From positions 1 to 22,723 of the forward strand of contig JBLHLC010000052.1 of NCBI GenBank assembly GCA_047619685.1: 22,723 nt of DNA, written 5' to 3'. The position numbers and the translations under genes are program-made. The notes beneath the pieces were generated by a model. It ran no database searches. It worked only from the letters and a program-made list of their open reading frames with translations, and was not told where the DNA came from. Shown here piece by piece: positions 1 to 7,175 of the stretch (its first letter is position 1; each line of letters begins with the position of its first letter). This DNA is from JABDJZ01 sp047619685 (GTDB lineage: Bacteria > Bacteroidota > Rhodothermia > Rhodothermales > UBA10348).

Positions 1-537
1 CCACCCGAGAACCGGGGCGCGCATCATGCGAAATGCCACTTTTAGACTCCCCGGCATGTCGTTCAGCGACATGGTCTTGATCATCGCATCCATGAAGGCG
101 ATCCCCTTGACGCTGCCGGCGTGCTTACGGGCCCAGCGAAAACCAAGGCCCGAGCCCCAGTCGTGGATCACGAGGGTCAGGTTCGAATCAATTCCGAGTG
201 CGTCCATGAACCCGCACAGGTAGCGGTAGTGATCGTCGTAGCGGTGTTCAATGTCCGGGTGCTCGGACTTTCCCATCCCGATGAGGTCAACCGCAATGCA
301 TCGACCCTGCTGGCTCAGGTGCGGGATGATGTTGCGCCACAGATAGGAAGACGTAGGATTCCCGTGCAGAAACAGGATCGGGTCACCCTCCCCTTTATCG
401 ACGTAGTGCATTTTCGAGCCGACCCCGTCGACGTACCTGGATTCGAAGGGAAAGGCGTCCGAGGGCTGCGTGCCTTTCATGCGGGCCGGAACGGACGAAA
501 TCTCGACCTTGGTCTCGTGCGATGCGTTGGTATTCAA
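1..537 (-). CDS. Haloalkane dehalogenase, 3' end outside window
   Basis: Alpha/beta-hydrolase that would cleave carbon-halogen bonds by an Asp nucleophile to give an alcohol and halide in the cytoplasm. Numbering from the ATG at 480, the visible protein has HGNPTSSYLWRN (residues 39-50; Asn41 is the expected halide-binding Asn), DLIGMGKS (65-72) and VIHDWGSGLGF (104-114; Asp107 nucleophile, Trp108 second halide ligand). This is the layout of the DhaA/LinB family. The lid, catalytic acid and His lie beyond base 1, so intactness cannot be judged. Two starts are possible: TTG at 537 or ATG at 480; homology begins only about ten residues after the ATG. Neither has a strong Shine-Dalgarno. An AT-rich promoter-like region with a nested palindrome lies just upstream (558-594). 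Family assignment is firm; substrate is unknown. Confidence 0.9.
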   Translation of the reverse strand, partial: MNTNASHETKVEISSVPARMKGTQPSDAFPFESRYVDGVGSKMHYVDKGEGDPILFLHGNPTSSYLWRNIIPHLSQQGRCIAVDLIGMGKSEHPDIEHRYDDHYRYLCGFMDALGIDSNLTLVIHDWGSGLGFRWARKHAGSVKGIAFMDAMIKTMSLNDMPGSLKVAFRMMRAPVLGW

Positions 538-557
538 GGCGGGCTCTTTGTTAGAAT

Positions 558-594
558 TGTAACATCTAATACATATAATGTAGCATATGTTACA
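558..594. promoter_or_regulatory. Nested palindrome, putative operator over the dehalogenase promoter
   Basis: Outer arms TGTAACAT (558-565) and ATGTTACA (587-594) are perfect reverse complements. Inside them TACAT (570-574) and ATGTA (578-582) form a second palindrome around a 3-nt centre. Read on the minus strand the block is four ATGTAACAT-like units about 9-11 bp apart. A plausible minus-strand promoter, TTGAAT (594-599) and TATATG (572-577) with 16-bp spacing, is covered by it, as expected for repressor control of the dehalogenase. The AT-rich composition contrasts with the GC-rich flanks. The regulator is not in the window; TetR- or MerR-type binding is only a guess. Confidence 0.55.
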
Positions 595-600
595 TTCAAT

Positions 601-960
601 CTCAAGCCCGAATTGAACTTGCCAAACAAGGTGGAGACCACGCTGCCCGAGGAGCCGGTGGTGGTCCAGGCCGACCCGGACGCCCTTGAACAGGTTGTGC
701 TCAACCTTCTGTCCAACGCCTTCAAGTACTCGGGGGCATCTCGCTACGTCGCCGTTGGGGTGGGACGAAACGGATCGACGGCGTCGCTGACGATCGAGGA
801 TCGCGGCGTGGGAATCGCCGCTGAAGATCTCCCGCAACTCTTCGAGCCCTATTTCCGGGCCAAGCAGGAGAGCGGCCCACGCGTCGCGGGCACCGGCCTT
901 GGACTTTCGATTGTCAAGCACACCGTCGATGCGCACGGAGGTACCATTGTCGTTGACAGT
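601..960 (+). pseudogene. Orphan histidine-kinase ATPase domain (fragment)
   Basis: This stretch encodes the C-terminal HATPase_c domain of a sensor histidine kinase: N-box DALEQVVLNLLSNAFKYS, G1 box DRGVGI, F box LFEPYFRA and G2 box GTGLGLSIVKHTVDAHGG, in the normal order. The phospho-acceptor His region and all sensor domains that should precede it are missing. Homology begins abruptly at about base 601, next to the dehalogenase promoter region, with no convincing start codon. After VVDSQ near base 960 the same reading frame passes into an unrelated propeller sequence instead of the usual short strand that ends such kinases. It is best read as a remnant joined to another gene by deletion or recombination. 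The open frame upstream to base 121 is only the antisense of the dehalogenase. Confidence 0.75.
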
Positions 961-2026
961 CAACTGCTCGTGGGAGACGGGACGTTCGATTACGAACTGT
1001 TTGGGTGCGACCGATCTAGCAATACCGTGTACTACACCCGCAAGCTAGACGACAATCGCTCTCTCTTCGCAGTCCAGCTCAAAGCCGACGGCTCGCCTGG
1101 TGCCCCTGCTTTCGTCCGTGAGCTTCCGTCGGATGCAGATCCTATAGTGGCCACCAACGGGAGCATCGCATACACCCTCAACAGGAGGCCAGATCGTGTC
1201 GGTGTGGTCGCTTCCATCGATCCTGAGGGCGGGCGGTTGCTGAACTTCGAGATGGAAGACCCAGACCCCACCGCCTGGCAATTCATGGACAATGGGTATC
1301 TGGCCCGCATCGACTGGGAGCGAGGCCTCACGATTATTCAGGCACCCAACGGCACCCGAACGCGGCTGGAGTTCACTGAGGGATGGAAAGCCACTCCCGT
1401 GTCATCCTATGGCGACTTTCTGGTCCTCTCGGGCAACGCCGATGGACACCGCACGGCACCTGGCTGGTCGATCCCGCTTCGGGAGAGATCATAGAGCACA
1501 TAGAGGGACGTTCATTCAGTTGGCTCCGCGAAGACGGCAAAATCGCTTATGGTGAAGGGGGCGCCTGTGTCCACGAATTCAGGCTGCCGGAGGAGTTGGG
1601 GACCGAGCTTTTTGCGGTCAGGAGCACCGCCTTAAGGATATCCGCGTCTCACCGGATGGGCAGTTTATTGCCAGCTTGGAGGGCGGTCGAGAGGAAGGCG
1701 GGTACCAATTCTACCTCTACCAACGCGGTGCCGGCAAACCGACTCTCATCCACGAGTCAGATTCCGGTAACATCCGCTGGGGATGGTCCGGAGGCAAGCT
1801 CTATATCAAGGTCCGACTGAACCTCGTTCGGTACGATCCGGTCAGCGGGACGTTGACAGAGCTGTCCACCTTCCGCGACCTCGAGGAGGCAGGATTCGAC
1901 ATATACTCCACGCCATTCAAGGTCTCACCCGACGGCCGCACGCTTCGTTCGTCACTCGCTCTCGGACGTGAGGACACCGAAATCGAGGTGTATGTGATTG
2001 AGAATCCTCTGGCAGGGCGCGACTGA
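961..2026 (+). pseudogene. Beta-propeller (TolB/WD40-like) protein tail, two frameshifts
   Basis: Repeating strands such as ELFGCDRSSNTVYYTRKLDD, YLARIDWERGLTIIQAPNG, TWLVDPASGEIIEHIEG, RVSPDGQFIASLEGG and FKVSPDGRTLRSSLALG indicate a PD40/TolB-type six- or seven-bladed propeller ending at the TGA at 2024-2026. The coding sequence changes frame twice: near 1440-1450 (after FLVLSGNADG, resuming at PHGTWLVDP) and near 1613-1620 (after GTELFAV, resuming at QEHRLKDIRVSPDG). Restoring one base class at each point would give a continuous C-terminal half. The 5' half is gone, and the kinase ATPase remnant runs into it in frame. Inactive as it stands. The parent family (S9-like peptidase, protein kinase with a propeller, or other) cannot be decided. 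Confidence 0.65.
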
Positions 2027-2050
2027 CGCATCGACCATAGAACCCTCGCC

Positions 2051-2644
2051 CTACCCAGCATCCCGCGGAGGAACAACCTCCGCCACGGGAATGGCGATTC
2101 CGGCAACCATCTCCGCCTGAACCACGTCGCCGCTCGTGTAGACCGTTCGCGACCGATAGGAGCCTTCCCTCGGATCCCGGAAAGCCTCCACTGCCCGTCC
2201 CGTTAGGTCGACTACCCAGTACTCGGGGACACCCGCTGTGGCATACAGCCGGGCTTTGATCGTTCGATCAGATGCGATCGAGGATTCGGCGACCTCAACG
2301 ACCAGCAGTACATCTTGGCCACGCACTGGCTTGTCCCATGCGCTGAATGCAACCGGAATCAGCATCAGATCCGGAACCACCTGGGTATGCACTCCGATAT
2401 CGAGTCCGTTCTGGACATCAACCAGAACGGCCTCCGGTACCTGCGCCAGAAAGATGCGCGCCAACCTGCGCACCGAAGTGCTGTGCCAATTCCCGATCGG
2501 ACTCATCGCCACAACCTGGCCGTCAACGAGCTCCACCCGATCCTCGGGATCCAGAATTCCCGCGGATCCCATCGCGAGGTAATCCTCGATGGTGAAGCGG
2601 TGTGGCTTAAGATCGGGCGTCGGAGCTGACACGACTGATTGCAT
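2051..2644 (-). CDS. Uma2 family endonuclease (DUF820)
   Basis: About 197 residues when started at the ATG at 2644 (MQSVVSAP), placing the family's opening HRFTIEDYLAM near residue 15; an upstream extension to 2800 looks non-coding. It shows the Uma2 restriction-endonuclease-like core: RVELVDGQVVAMSPIG, then VVPDLMLIP (catalytic Asp), LLVVEVAESS (catalytic Glu), the conserved Lys of TIKARLYATAGVPEYWVVDL and a final amphipathic segment. Family members have a PD-(D/E)XK fold and are abundant in cyanobacteria and other environmental bacteria; their cellular role is mostly unknown. The gene is divergent from the DUF4160/DUF2442 pair across a 167-bp gap. All catalytic positions look intact. Confidence 0.9.
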   Translation of the reverse strand: MQSVVSAPTPDLKPHRFTIEDYLAMGSAGILDPEDRVELVDGQVVAMSPIGNWHSTSVRRLARIFLAQVPEAVLVDVQNGLDIGVHTQVVPDLMLIPVAFSAWDKPVRGQDVLLVVEVAESSIASDRTIKARLYATAGVPEYWVVDLTGRAVEAFRDPREGSYRSRTVYTSGDVVQAEMVAGIAIPVAEVVPPRDAG

Positions 2645-2811
2645 TCGGGTACTGGATTTGTCACGCGGCGGTGGGCGGTGGGTTTCTAGACCCATAGAGT
2701 TCCACGCACGAGTAGCCGCAACGCGTTTCGGCAACCCCACGTGAGATGCTGGAGACGGCGCGATGTTGCGGCGCCCGTAGTCGGATGCTCTATCGGGCAA
2801 ACCTCTGTCCG

Positions 2812-3072
2812 ATGCCGCGCATCAGCTACTTCTACGGGATCTCGATCTATATGTATTTCCACGATCATGCGCCTCCACATTTTCATGCTCGCTACGGTGG
2901 GGACGAAGTCAAAATCGCAATCGAGACCGGCGAAGTATTGGCCGGGGGACTACCAAGGCGGGCAACGCGACTGGTCAAGATGTGGCGTCAGTCCCATTCG
3001 AAGGAGCTTCTGGAACGGTGGGATCAGGCACGCATTGGAGCAGACATCAAGCCAGTCACCCCCCTCCCATGA
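2812..3072 (+). CDS. DUF4160 domain protein, possible toxin-antitoxin partner
   Basis: 86 residues, started at the ATG at 2812 (MPRISYFYG), which is where DUF4160 proteins normally begin. The hallmark FYGISIYMYFHDHAPPHFHARYGG carries the conserved HDHxPPHFH cluster, followed by EVKIAIETGEVLAGGLPRRATRLVKMWRQSHSKELLERWD. Its TGA overlaps the ATG of the DUF2442 gene by four bases (ATGA), giving translational coupling. DUF4160-DUF2442 pairs recur in bacterial genomes and are suspected to be toxin-antitoxin modules, but I know of no firm biochemistry for this pair. No clear Shine-Dalgarno precedes the start. Intact by length and motif. Confidence 0.9.
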   Translation: MPRISYFYGISIYMYFHDHAPPHFHARYGGDEVKIAIETGEVLAGGLPRRATRLVKMWRQSHSKELLERWDQARIGADIKPVTPLP

Positions 3073-3356
3073 GTGTCGATCATACGTACCGGCCAATTCT
3101 GCACATTGTCGAGGCCGAGCCGACGGCCGACCACTGCCTTCGTCTCAAGTTTGACGACGGAGTCCAGAAACAGGTCAATGTCTATCCAAAACTGCGTGGT
3201 CCAGTCTTCGAGCCGCTGAAGGACCCGGCGTATTTCCGGAACGTCCGAGTCGACCCCGAAGCCGGCACGGTGGTCTGGCCCAACGGCGCCGACTTCGCCC
3301 CCGAGGCACTTTGGGATCTGCCGGCCATCGAGGAGAACGGAGTAACGCGAGGATAG
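3069..3356 (+). CDS. DUF2442 domain protein
   Basis: 95 residues, beginning at the ATG inside the ATGA overlap with the upstream DUF4160 gene. Typical DUF2442 features are HIVEAEPTADHCLRLKFDDG, a strand carrying LRGPVFEPLKDPAYFRNVRVD and the C-terminal TVVWPNGADFAPEALWDL. The domain is small and single-fold, and is the usual co-encoded partner of DUF4160. If the pair is a toxin-antitoxin module, this protein is a candidate antitoxin or DNA-binding partner, but that is inference from gene order. The coding sequence is intact and no transposon or integrase lies nearby. Confidence 0.9.
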   Translation: MSVDHTYRPILHIVEAEPTADHCLRLKFDDGVQKQVNVYPKLRGPVFEPLKDPAYFRNVRVDPEAGTVVWPNGADFAPEALWDLPAIEENGVTRG

Positions 3357-3381
3357 ACACGGCGGCCAGTCCCCGGGCGCT

Positions 3382-3477
3382 TCAGCCGATCCCCATAGAC
3401 GGAACCTCGCCCTCCTCGCACCTCTCCAACACCCGAACGGTGACATCAGGCGGCGTACCGAGCCGAAAGGGCGCCCC
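3382..3477 (-). pseudogene. Relic of a metallophosphoesterase 3' end
   Basis: Minus-strand codons spelling PFRLGTPPDVTVRVLERC, then EEGEVPSMGIG and a stop, match the last 31 residues of the metallophosphoesterase at 7176-8185 at 25 of 31 positions. Homology stops at the left of this block: the upstream sequence on the same strand is unrelated and none of the catalytic motifs exist. It is the stump of a paralogue. Both the relic and the full gene lie beside a FAS1 gene (3612 and 6584), so together they bracket the FAS1/two-component block as same-strand repeats. Confidence 0.75.
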
Positions 3478-3611
3478 CGCCGGCCAGACTGCTGCCGCTT
3501 GTCCCGTTGAGCCTCCGCTTACCGCCTTCTGGCTCCGTCTGTAGAGAAGGCATGTCCGGTGGCGGCGGGCCAATGGTATAGTCTGTCGAATCCACCTGAC
3601 AGAGAACCTCC

Positions 3612-4373
3612 ATGTTGACCCTCGTTTTTGCTCTCTCCCTCTTTGGAACGTCCCAGGCGGCTGGACAGCCAGCCCACGACGACATCGTGGATGTTGCCGT
3701 CGGTGCCGGTCAATTCAATACGCTTGTTGCGGCCGTGAAAGCGGCGGGCCTCGTTGAGACGCTCAGGGGCGACGGCCCTTTCACTGTCTTCGCACCGACG
3801 GATGAAGCGTTTTCAAAGCTTCCCCGCGGAACCGTGGAGCAGCTACTCTTGCCCGAGAACAGGGCCGACCTGGTGGCGCTTCTCACTTTCCACGTTGTCT
3901 CCGGGAGGATTCCGTCCGACAAATTGCTGAGCACCACATCGGCCAAGACAGTTAACGGCAAGTCTCTGCCAATCGGACTGCGTATCGGAAATGCGTCGGT
4001 CATCCAGGCGGACGTGTCCGCTTCGAACGGCGTCATTCACGTGATCGATTCCGTTCTGATGCCCGAAATGCCCACATCCACGACCGCGGCTGCGCGCGAC
4101 CTGATCCGGACGGCCATCGACCGCGGAGCGCCGCTGTTCAACATGGGACAGACTGCGGCCTGCGCCGCCGTGTACGAGGTGACCGTGAAGGCGCTGCTTC
4201 AGTTGGATGCCGATCTACCGGATTCGGCAGAGAGACCCCTGCGAAGGGCACTCAATCGGGTCCAGACAACACATGACGCGACTGATCGGGCATGGATGCT
4301 CCGAGAGGGACTTGATGCGGCCTTTGCGGCATTGTCTCCGCGCCGCATGATGACGACAGCGGCCGGCCACTGA
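3612..4373 (+). CDS. Secreted fasciclin (FAS1) protein with helical C-terminal extension
   Basis: 253 residues. A signal peptide (about 1-20, MLTLVFALSLFGTSQAAG) is followed by one FAS1 domain (about 23-150) with both hallmark segments: FNTLVAAVKAAGLVETLRG with GPFTVFAPTDEAFSKLP (H1 region) and the C-terminal NGVIHVIDSVLMP (H2 region). Residues 155-245 form an extra helical segment (DLIRTAIDRGAPLFNMGQ, ACAAVYEVTVKALLQL, further amphipathic helices) that the second copy at 6584 lacks. FAS1 domains mediate extracellular adhesion or surface association. A hairpin terminator follows at 4393-4431, separating it from the kinase gene. The start is supported by the signal peptide; the Shine-Dalgarno is weak. 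A TATAGT at 3577-3582 could be its -10 element. Confidence 0.92.
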   Translation: MLTLVFALSLFGTSQAAGQPAHDDIVDVAVGAGQFNTLVAAVKAAGLVETLRGDGPFTVFAPTDEAFSKLPRGTVEQLLLPENRADLVALLTFHVVSGRIPSDKLLSTTSAKTVNGKSLPIGLRIGNASVIQADVSASNGVIHVIDSVLMPEMPTSTTAAARDLIRTAIDRGAPLFNMGQTAACAAVYEVTVKALLQLDADLPDSAERPLRRALNRVQTTHDATDRAWMLREGLDAAFAALSPRRMMTTAAGH

Positions 4374-4392
4374 CCGTAATTCGGTTCATCAA

Positions 4393-4431
4393 GGCGTGAT
4401 GCGGCGGCTCCGGTCGGCGCATCGCGCCTTT
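4393..4431 (+). terminator. Rho-independent terminator after the first FAS1 gene
   Basis: GGCGTGATGCG (4393-4403) pairs with CGCATCGCGCC (4418-4428) over 11 bp, with one G-U wobble and a 14-nt loop, followed by TTTCTGT. It lies 20 bp after the FAS1 stop codon and 48 bp before the kinase start, so the kinase-regulator pair probably has its own promoter. Confidence 0.65.
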
Positions 4432-4476
4432 CTGTATCATTGAACTTCCCTGAAACGGATTGCCCGCCGAGGCCCG

Positions 4477-5622
4477 ATGAACGCAACACTTTCCCTGCCC
4501 TCACCCGCGCTTGAGTCCGCACTGCCGCGCCGGACGGTGTGGACCATTCTTGCTCTTGTTTGGACCGTACCAGGGCTCGCGGCCCTGAGCTACTACTATC
4601 TCAACCAGACGGTCTCCGGCCAACCAATTTCGTGGTCGTTCGCGTTTGTGAGCACGCTGCCGAACTGGTACCTGTGGGCGGCAATGACACCGGCCATCGT
4701 CTGGCTGGGCAAGCGATATCGCATCGAACGCGACAATTGGAAGACCACACTCCTGACCATCCATTTGCCGGCGATGGTCCTGATGATGCTGGTCCACTCG
4801 CTCGCGAACCTGCTGCTGTTTTATGCAGCCGGGATGCCCGGGCACGAAACGCTCAGCGGCGGCCTCTACCGCGTCCACTTTACCACCAGGGTCCATGCAA
4901 ACCTGCTCACCTACTGGACCGTGCTCGGCGTGTTCTACGCCTATGATTACTACCGGCAGTTGCGGTTGCGCGAGCAGCAGTCGTCCGAATTGCAGATCCG
5001 GCTGATCCAGGCGAATCTCCGCGCCCTCAAGATGCAGCTGCAACCGCACTTTCTGTTTAATACCCTGAACTCCGTTGCTGCCCTGGTACGGAAGAAGGAG
5101 AACAACACAGCAATCCGGATGCTGGTTCAGCTAAGCGATTTCCTTCGCCTGGCACTCGAGAACAAGGGACGTCAGGAGATACCGCTTCGACAGGAGCTCG
5201 ACTTCCTGGAACGTTATCTCAACATCGAGAAAATCCGTTTTCAAGAGCGGCTTACTGTCACGATTACTGCCGATCCCTCGGTACAGGACCTGTTTGTGCC
5301 CAACATGATTCTGCAGCCTCTGGTGGAGAATGCGATTCACCACGGGATTGCCCCCAAGGCGGACGCTGGTCGCATTGAGATTAGTGCGCGCATCGACGGC
5401 GGGCGACTCGTCATGCAGGTGCTGGATGATGGCCCGGGCATGGTGCCGTCAAAATCCGGACGGACGGGCGTCGGTCTTGTTAACATCCGAGAGCGGCTGA
5501 AGAACCTCTATGGAACGGACTACACCTTCACGTTGCAGGACGCGGGCGGGGACGGGTTGCTGGCCGAGGTGTCCATTCCCGTCGCGTCCGTTCCGGTAAT
5601 GAAAACGAGTGAGGAGGAATAA
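4477..5622 (+). CDS. LytS/YehU-type sensor histidine kinase
   Basis: 381 residues. Four membrane segments (about 21-41, 54-77, 92-117, 142-158) carry no sizeable extracytoplasmic domain. A short coiled-coil linker precedes the His_kinase domain, whose phospho-acceptor is His191 in LQPHFLFNTLNS. The ATPase domain has PNMILQPLVENAIHHGI (N-box, about 275-291), LDDGPGM (G1) and GVGLVNIRERLKNLYG (G2). This is the LytS/YehU/YpdA architecture, where sensing is thought to occur in the membrane region. GAGG lies about 7 bases before the ATG. The stop codon overlaps the regulator's ATG (TAATG), so the two are co-translated. Phosphotransfer to the LytTR protein at 5622 is inferred from this pairing. No defects seen. 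Confidence 0.95.
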   Translation: MNATLSLPSPALESALPRRTVWTILALVWTVPGLAALSYYYLNQTVSGQPISWSFAFVSTLPNWYLWAAMTPAIVWLGKRYRIERDNWKTTLLTIHLPAMVLMMLVHSLANLLLFYAAGMPGHETLSGGLYRVHFTTRVHANLLTYWTVLGVFYAYDYYRQLRLREQQSSELQIRLIQANLRALKMQLQPHFLFNTLNSVAALVRKKENNTAIRMLVQLSDFLRLALENKGRQEIPLRQELDFLERYLNIEKIRFQERLTVTITADPSVQDLFVPNMILQPLVENAIHHGIAPKADAGRIEISARIDGGRLVMQVLDDGPGMVPSKSGRTGVGLVNIRERLKNLYGTDYTFTLQDAGGDGLLAEVSIPVASVPVMKTSEEE

Positions 5623-6428
5623 TGCCAATCCGTGTTCTGATCGTCGATGACGAAGCCTTGGCACGTGATACGATTCGCCTGCTGTTGGAGAACCACCCGC
5701 AATACGAGGTTGTGGGAGAGTGCCGCAACGGCGACGAGGCGGTGGAATCGATTGCCACACAGAGGCCGGACCTGGTCTTTCTGGATATCCAGATGCCGGG
5801 ACGAAACGGGTTCGAGGTGGTTGAGGCGGTCGGCGTGGATCGGATGCCTGTAGTGGTCTTCGCGACGGCTTATGACGAGTATGCTCTTCGCGCGTTTGAC
5901 GCGCGTGCGCTCGACTACCTGCTGAAGCCGTTTGACGACGAGCGGTTTGAGCGGGCTCTCGACCGTGCTCGCGAACAGATTCGACAGCGCAAACTGGGAG
6001 TATTGGGCAACGAGTTGGCTGCCCTGGCCGCTGATCAGGACGCCAAACCGGCACCCCTGAAGGCGGATGATGTGACTCTCAAACCGGAGACCACTGCCGA
6101 TCAAATAATGGTCAAGGACCGGAATTCCATCGTTTTCGTGAAGGTCGACGAGATCGACTGGGTCGAGGCAGCCGGCGACTACGTGGCGCTGCATGTTGGC
6201 AAGAAGAGTCATCTGCTCCGCGAGACCATGGCGAGGATGGAGAAGCGTCTCGGGGAGCGACGGTTCGTCCGGATTCACCGCTCGACTATTGTACAGCTGG
6301 ATCGCGTTCAAGAATTGCGGCCTTATTTCCACGGGGACTACATCGTGTACCTGAAGGACGGCCGCGAACTGCGCCTGAGTCGCCGCTACTGGAATCGGGT
6401 CGAACGCCTCCTCAGCACCGGATCCTGA
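5622..6428 (+). CDS. LytTR family response regulator
   Basis: 268 residues. Receiver domain (1-120): acidic pair Asp9-Asp10, phospho-acceptor Asp55 in VFLDIQMPG, Thr82 and Lys102 in LLKPF. After a linker (about 125-155) a LytTR DNA-binding domain (about 160-265) shows IDWVEAAGDYVALH, LRETMARMEKRL, FVRIHRSTIV and YIVYLKDGRELRLSRRY. LytTR domains bind DNA as beta-stranded modules at direct repeats and usually activate neighbouring genes. Translation is coupled to the kinase and preceded by a strong GAGGAGG. Its likely targets are the flanking FAS1 genes, by position only; no LytTR site of standard spacing was found upstream of either. Confidence 0.96.
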   Translation: MPIRVLIVDDEALARDTIRLLLENHPQYEVVGECRNGDEAVESIATQRPDLVFLDIQMPGRNGFEVVEAVGVDRMPVVVFATAYDEYALRAFDARALDYLLKPFDDERFERALDRAREQIRQRKLGVLGNELAALAADQDAKPAPLKADDVTLKPETTADQIMVKDRNSIVFVKVDEIDWVEAAGDYVALHVGKKSHLLRETMARMEKRLGERRFVRIHRSTIVQLDRVQELRPYFHGDYIVYLKDGRELRLSRRYWNRVERLLSTGS

Positions 6429-6583
6429 GCCGCTCGTCGCAGGAGATGGCCTTCTGGCGCAGTGGCCGGGCCGTTGCTCGCAGTTGGGTGTCCGCCATCG
6501 GGGATCGACCGTAATGTGGGGTCAACGAAATGACAAGCGGCCTGCGGGCCGTCCCCCGAAGAAACCAACACAGGTCCAATCTC

Positions 6584-7060
6584 ATGAAGTCCCTTCTGAA
6601 TAGCACTCTCATCCTTCTCGTGCTCGTCGCCACCGCGGCGTTCACGTTCGTTACTCCGCAGTCCTCCGAGGACGATATCGTCGACGTCGCCGTGAAGGCC
6701 GGCATGTTCAACACGCTGGCTGCCGCATTGGACGCCGGTGACTTGATTTCCACGCTGAAGGGCGACGGTCCCTTCACTGTATTCGCGCCCACTGACGAGG
6801 CCTTCGCCAAGCTGCCCGCCGGCACGGTCGAGGATCTGCTGAAGCCGGAGAACAAGGATAAGCTAGTGGCCATCCTGACCTTCCACGTGGTCGCAGGCAA
6901 GATCATGTCGTCTGATCTGCTCTCCACGACATCTGCGATGACCGTCAACGGACAAAGCGCGCCAATTGGCCTGCGGGTCGGTAACGCCAACGTGATCCAG
7001 GCGGACATCATCGCATCGAACGGCGTGATCCACGTGATCGACACCGTCTTGATTCCTTAG
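6584..7060 (+). CDS. Secreted fasciclin (FAS1) protein, minimal form
   Basis: 158 residues, started at the ATG at 6584 (MKSLLNSTLILLVLVATAA, a clear signal peptide); an in-frame ATG at 6530 would add an unlikely leader. The rest is a single FAS1 domain: DDIVDVAVKAGMFNTLAAAL, STLKGDGPFTVFAPTDEAF, ILTFHVVAGKIM, NVIQADIIASNGVIHVIDTV. It resembles the first FAS1 protein (3612) closely across the domain but ends right after the H2 strand, without the helical extension. AGGT lies about 10 bases upstream. It sits 155 bp after the LytTR gene on the same strand and is followed by a strong hairpin. It is a plausible target of the adjacent two-component system. Intact. Confidence 0.94.
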   Translation: MKSLLNSTLILLVLVATAAFTFVTPQSSEDDIVDVAVKAGMFNTLAAALDAGDLISTLKGDGPFTVFAPTDEAFAKLPAGTVEDLLKPENKDKLVAILTFHVVAGKIMSSDLLSTTSAMTVNGQSAPIGLRVGNANVIQADIIASNGVIHVIDTVLIP

Positions 7061-7084
7061 GCTCCCGTCCTGATTCGGACGCAT

Positions 7085-7120
7085 ATCGGGGAGGGCGGAC
7101 GCAGGTTCGCCCTCCCCGAT
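7085..7120. terminator. Strong hairpin between convergent genes
   Basis: ATCGGGGAGGGCG (7085-7097) and CGCCCTCCCCGAT (7108-7120) form a perfect 13-bp GC-rich stem with a 10-nt loop, 24 bp after the second FAS1 stop and 55 bp beyond the end of the convergent metallophosphoesterase gene. No T-tract follows on either strand, so it may block 3' decay or act as a bidirectional, non-canonical terminator. Confidence 0.55.
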
Positions 7121-7175
7121 CGCGTACCGGTATTCCGGCTTCCGACCGCTGGAGAAGCATCCTGGGCGATCATTC

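Noticed and set aside
121..600. Plus-strand frame leading into the kinase ATPase fragment
   Set aside because: It is the antisense of the haloalkane dehalogenase, whose catalytic motifs read on the minus strand; the plus-strand peptide has no domain.
3069..3446. Minus-strand frame over DUF2442 (140 codons)
   Set aside because: Shadow of a recognised plus-strand domain; no motif.
5520..6332. Long minus-strand frame over the LytTR gene (270 codons)
   Set aside because: The plus strand encodes a complete response regulator with all key residues; the antisense peptide shows no family motif.
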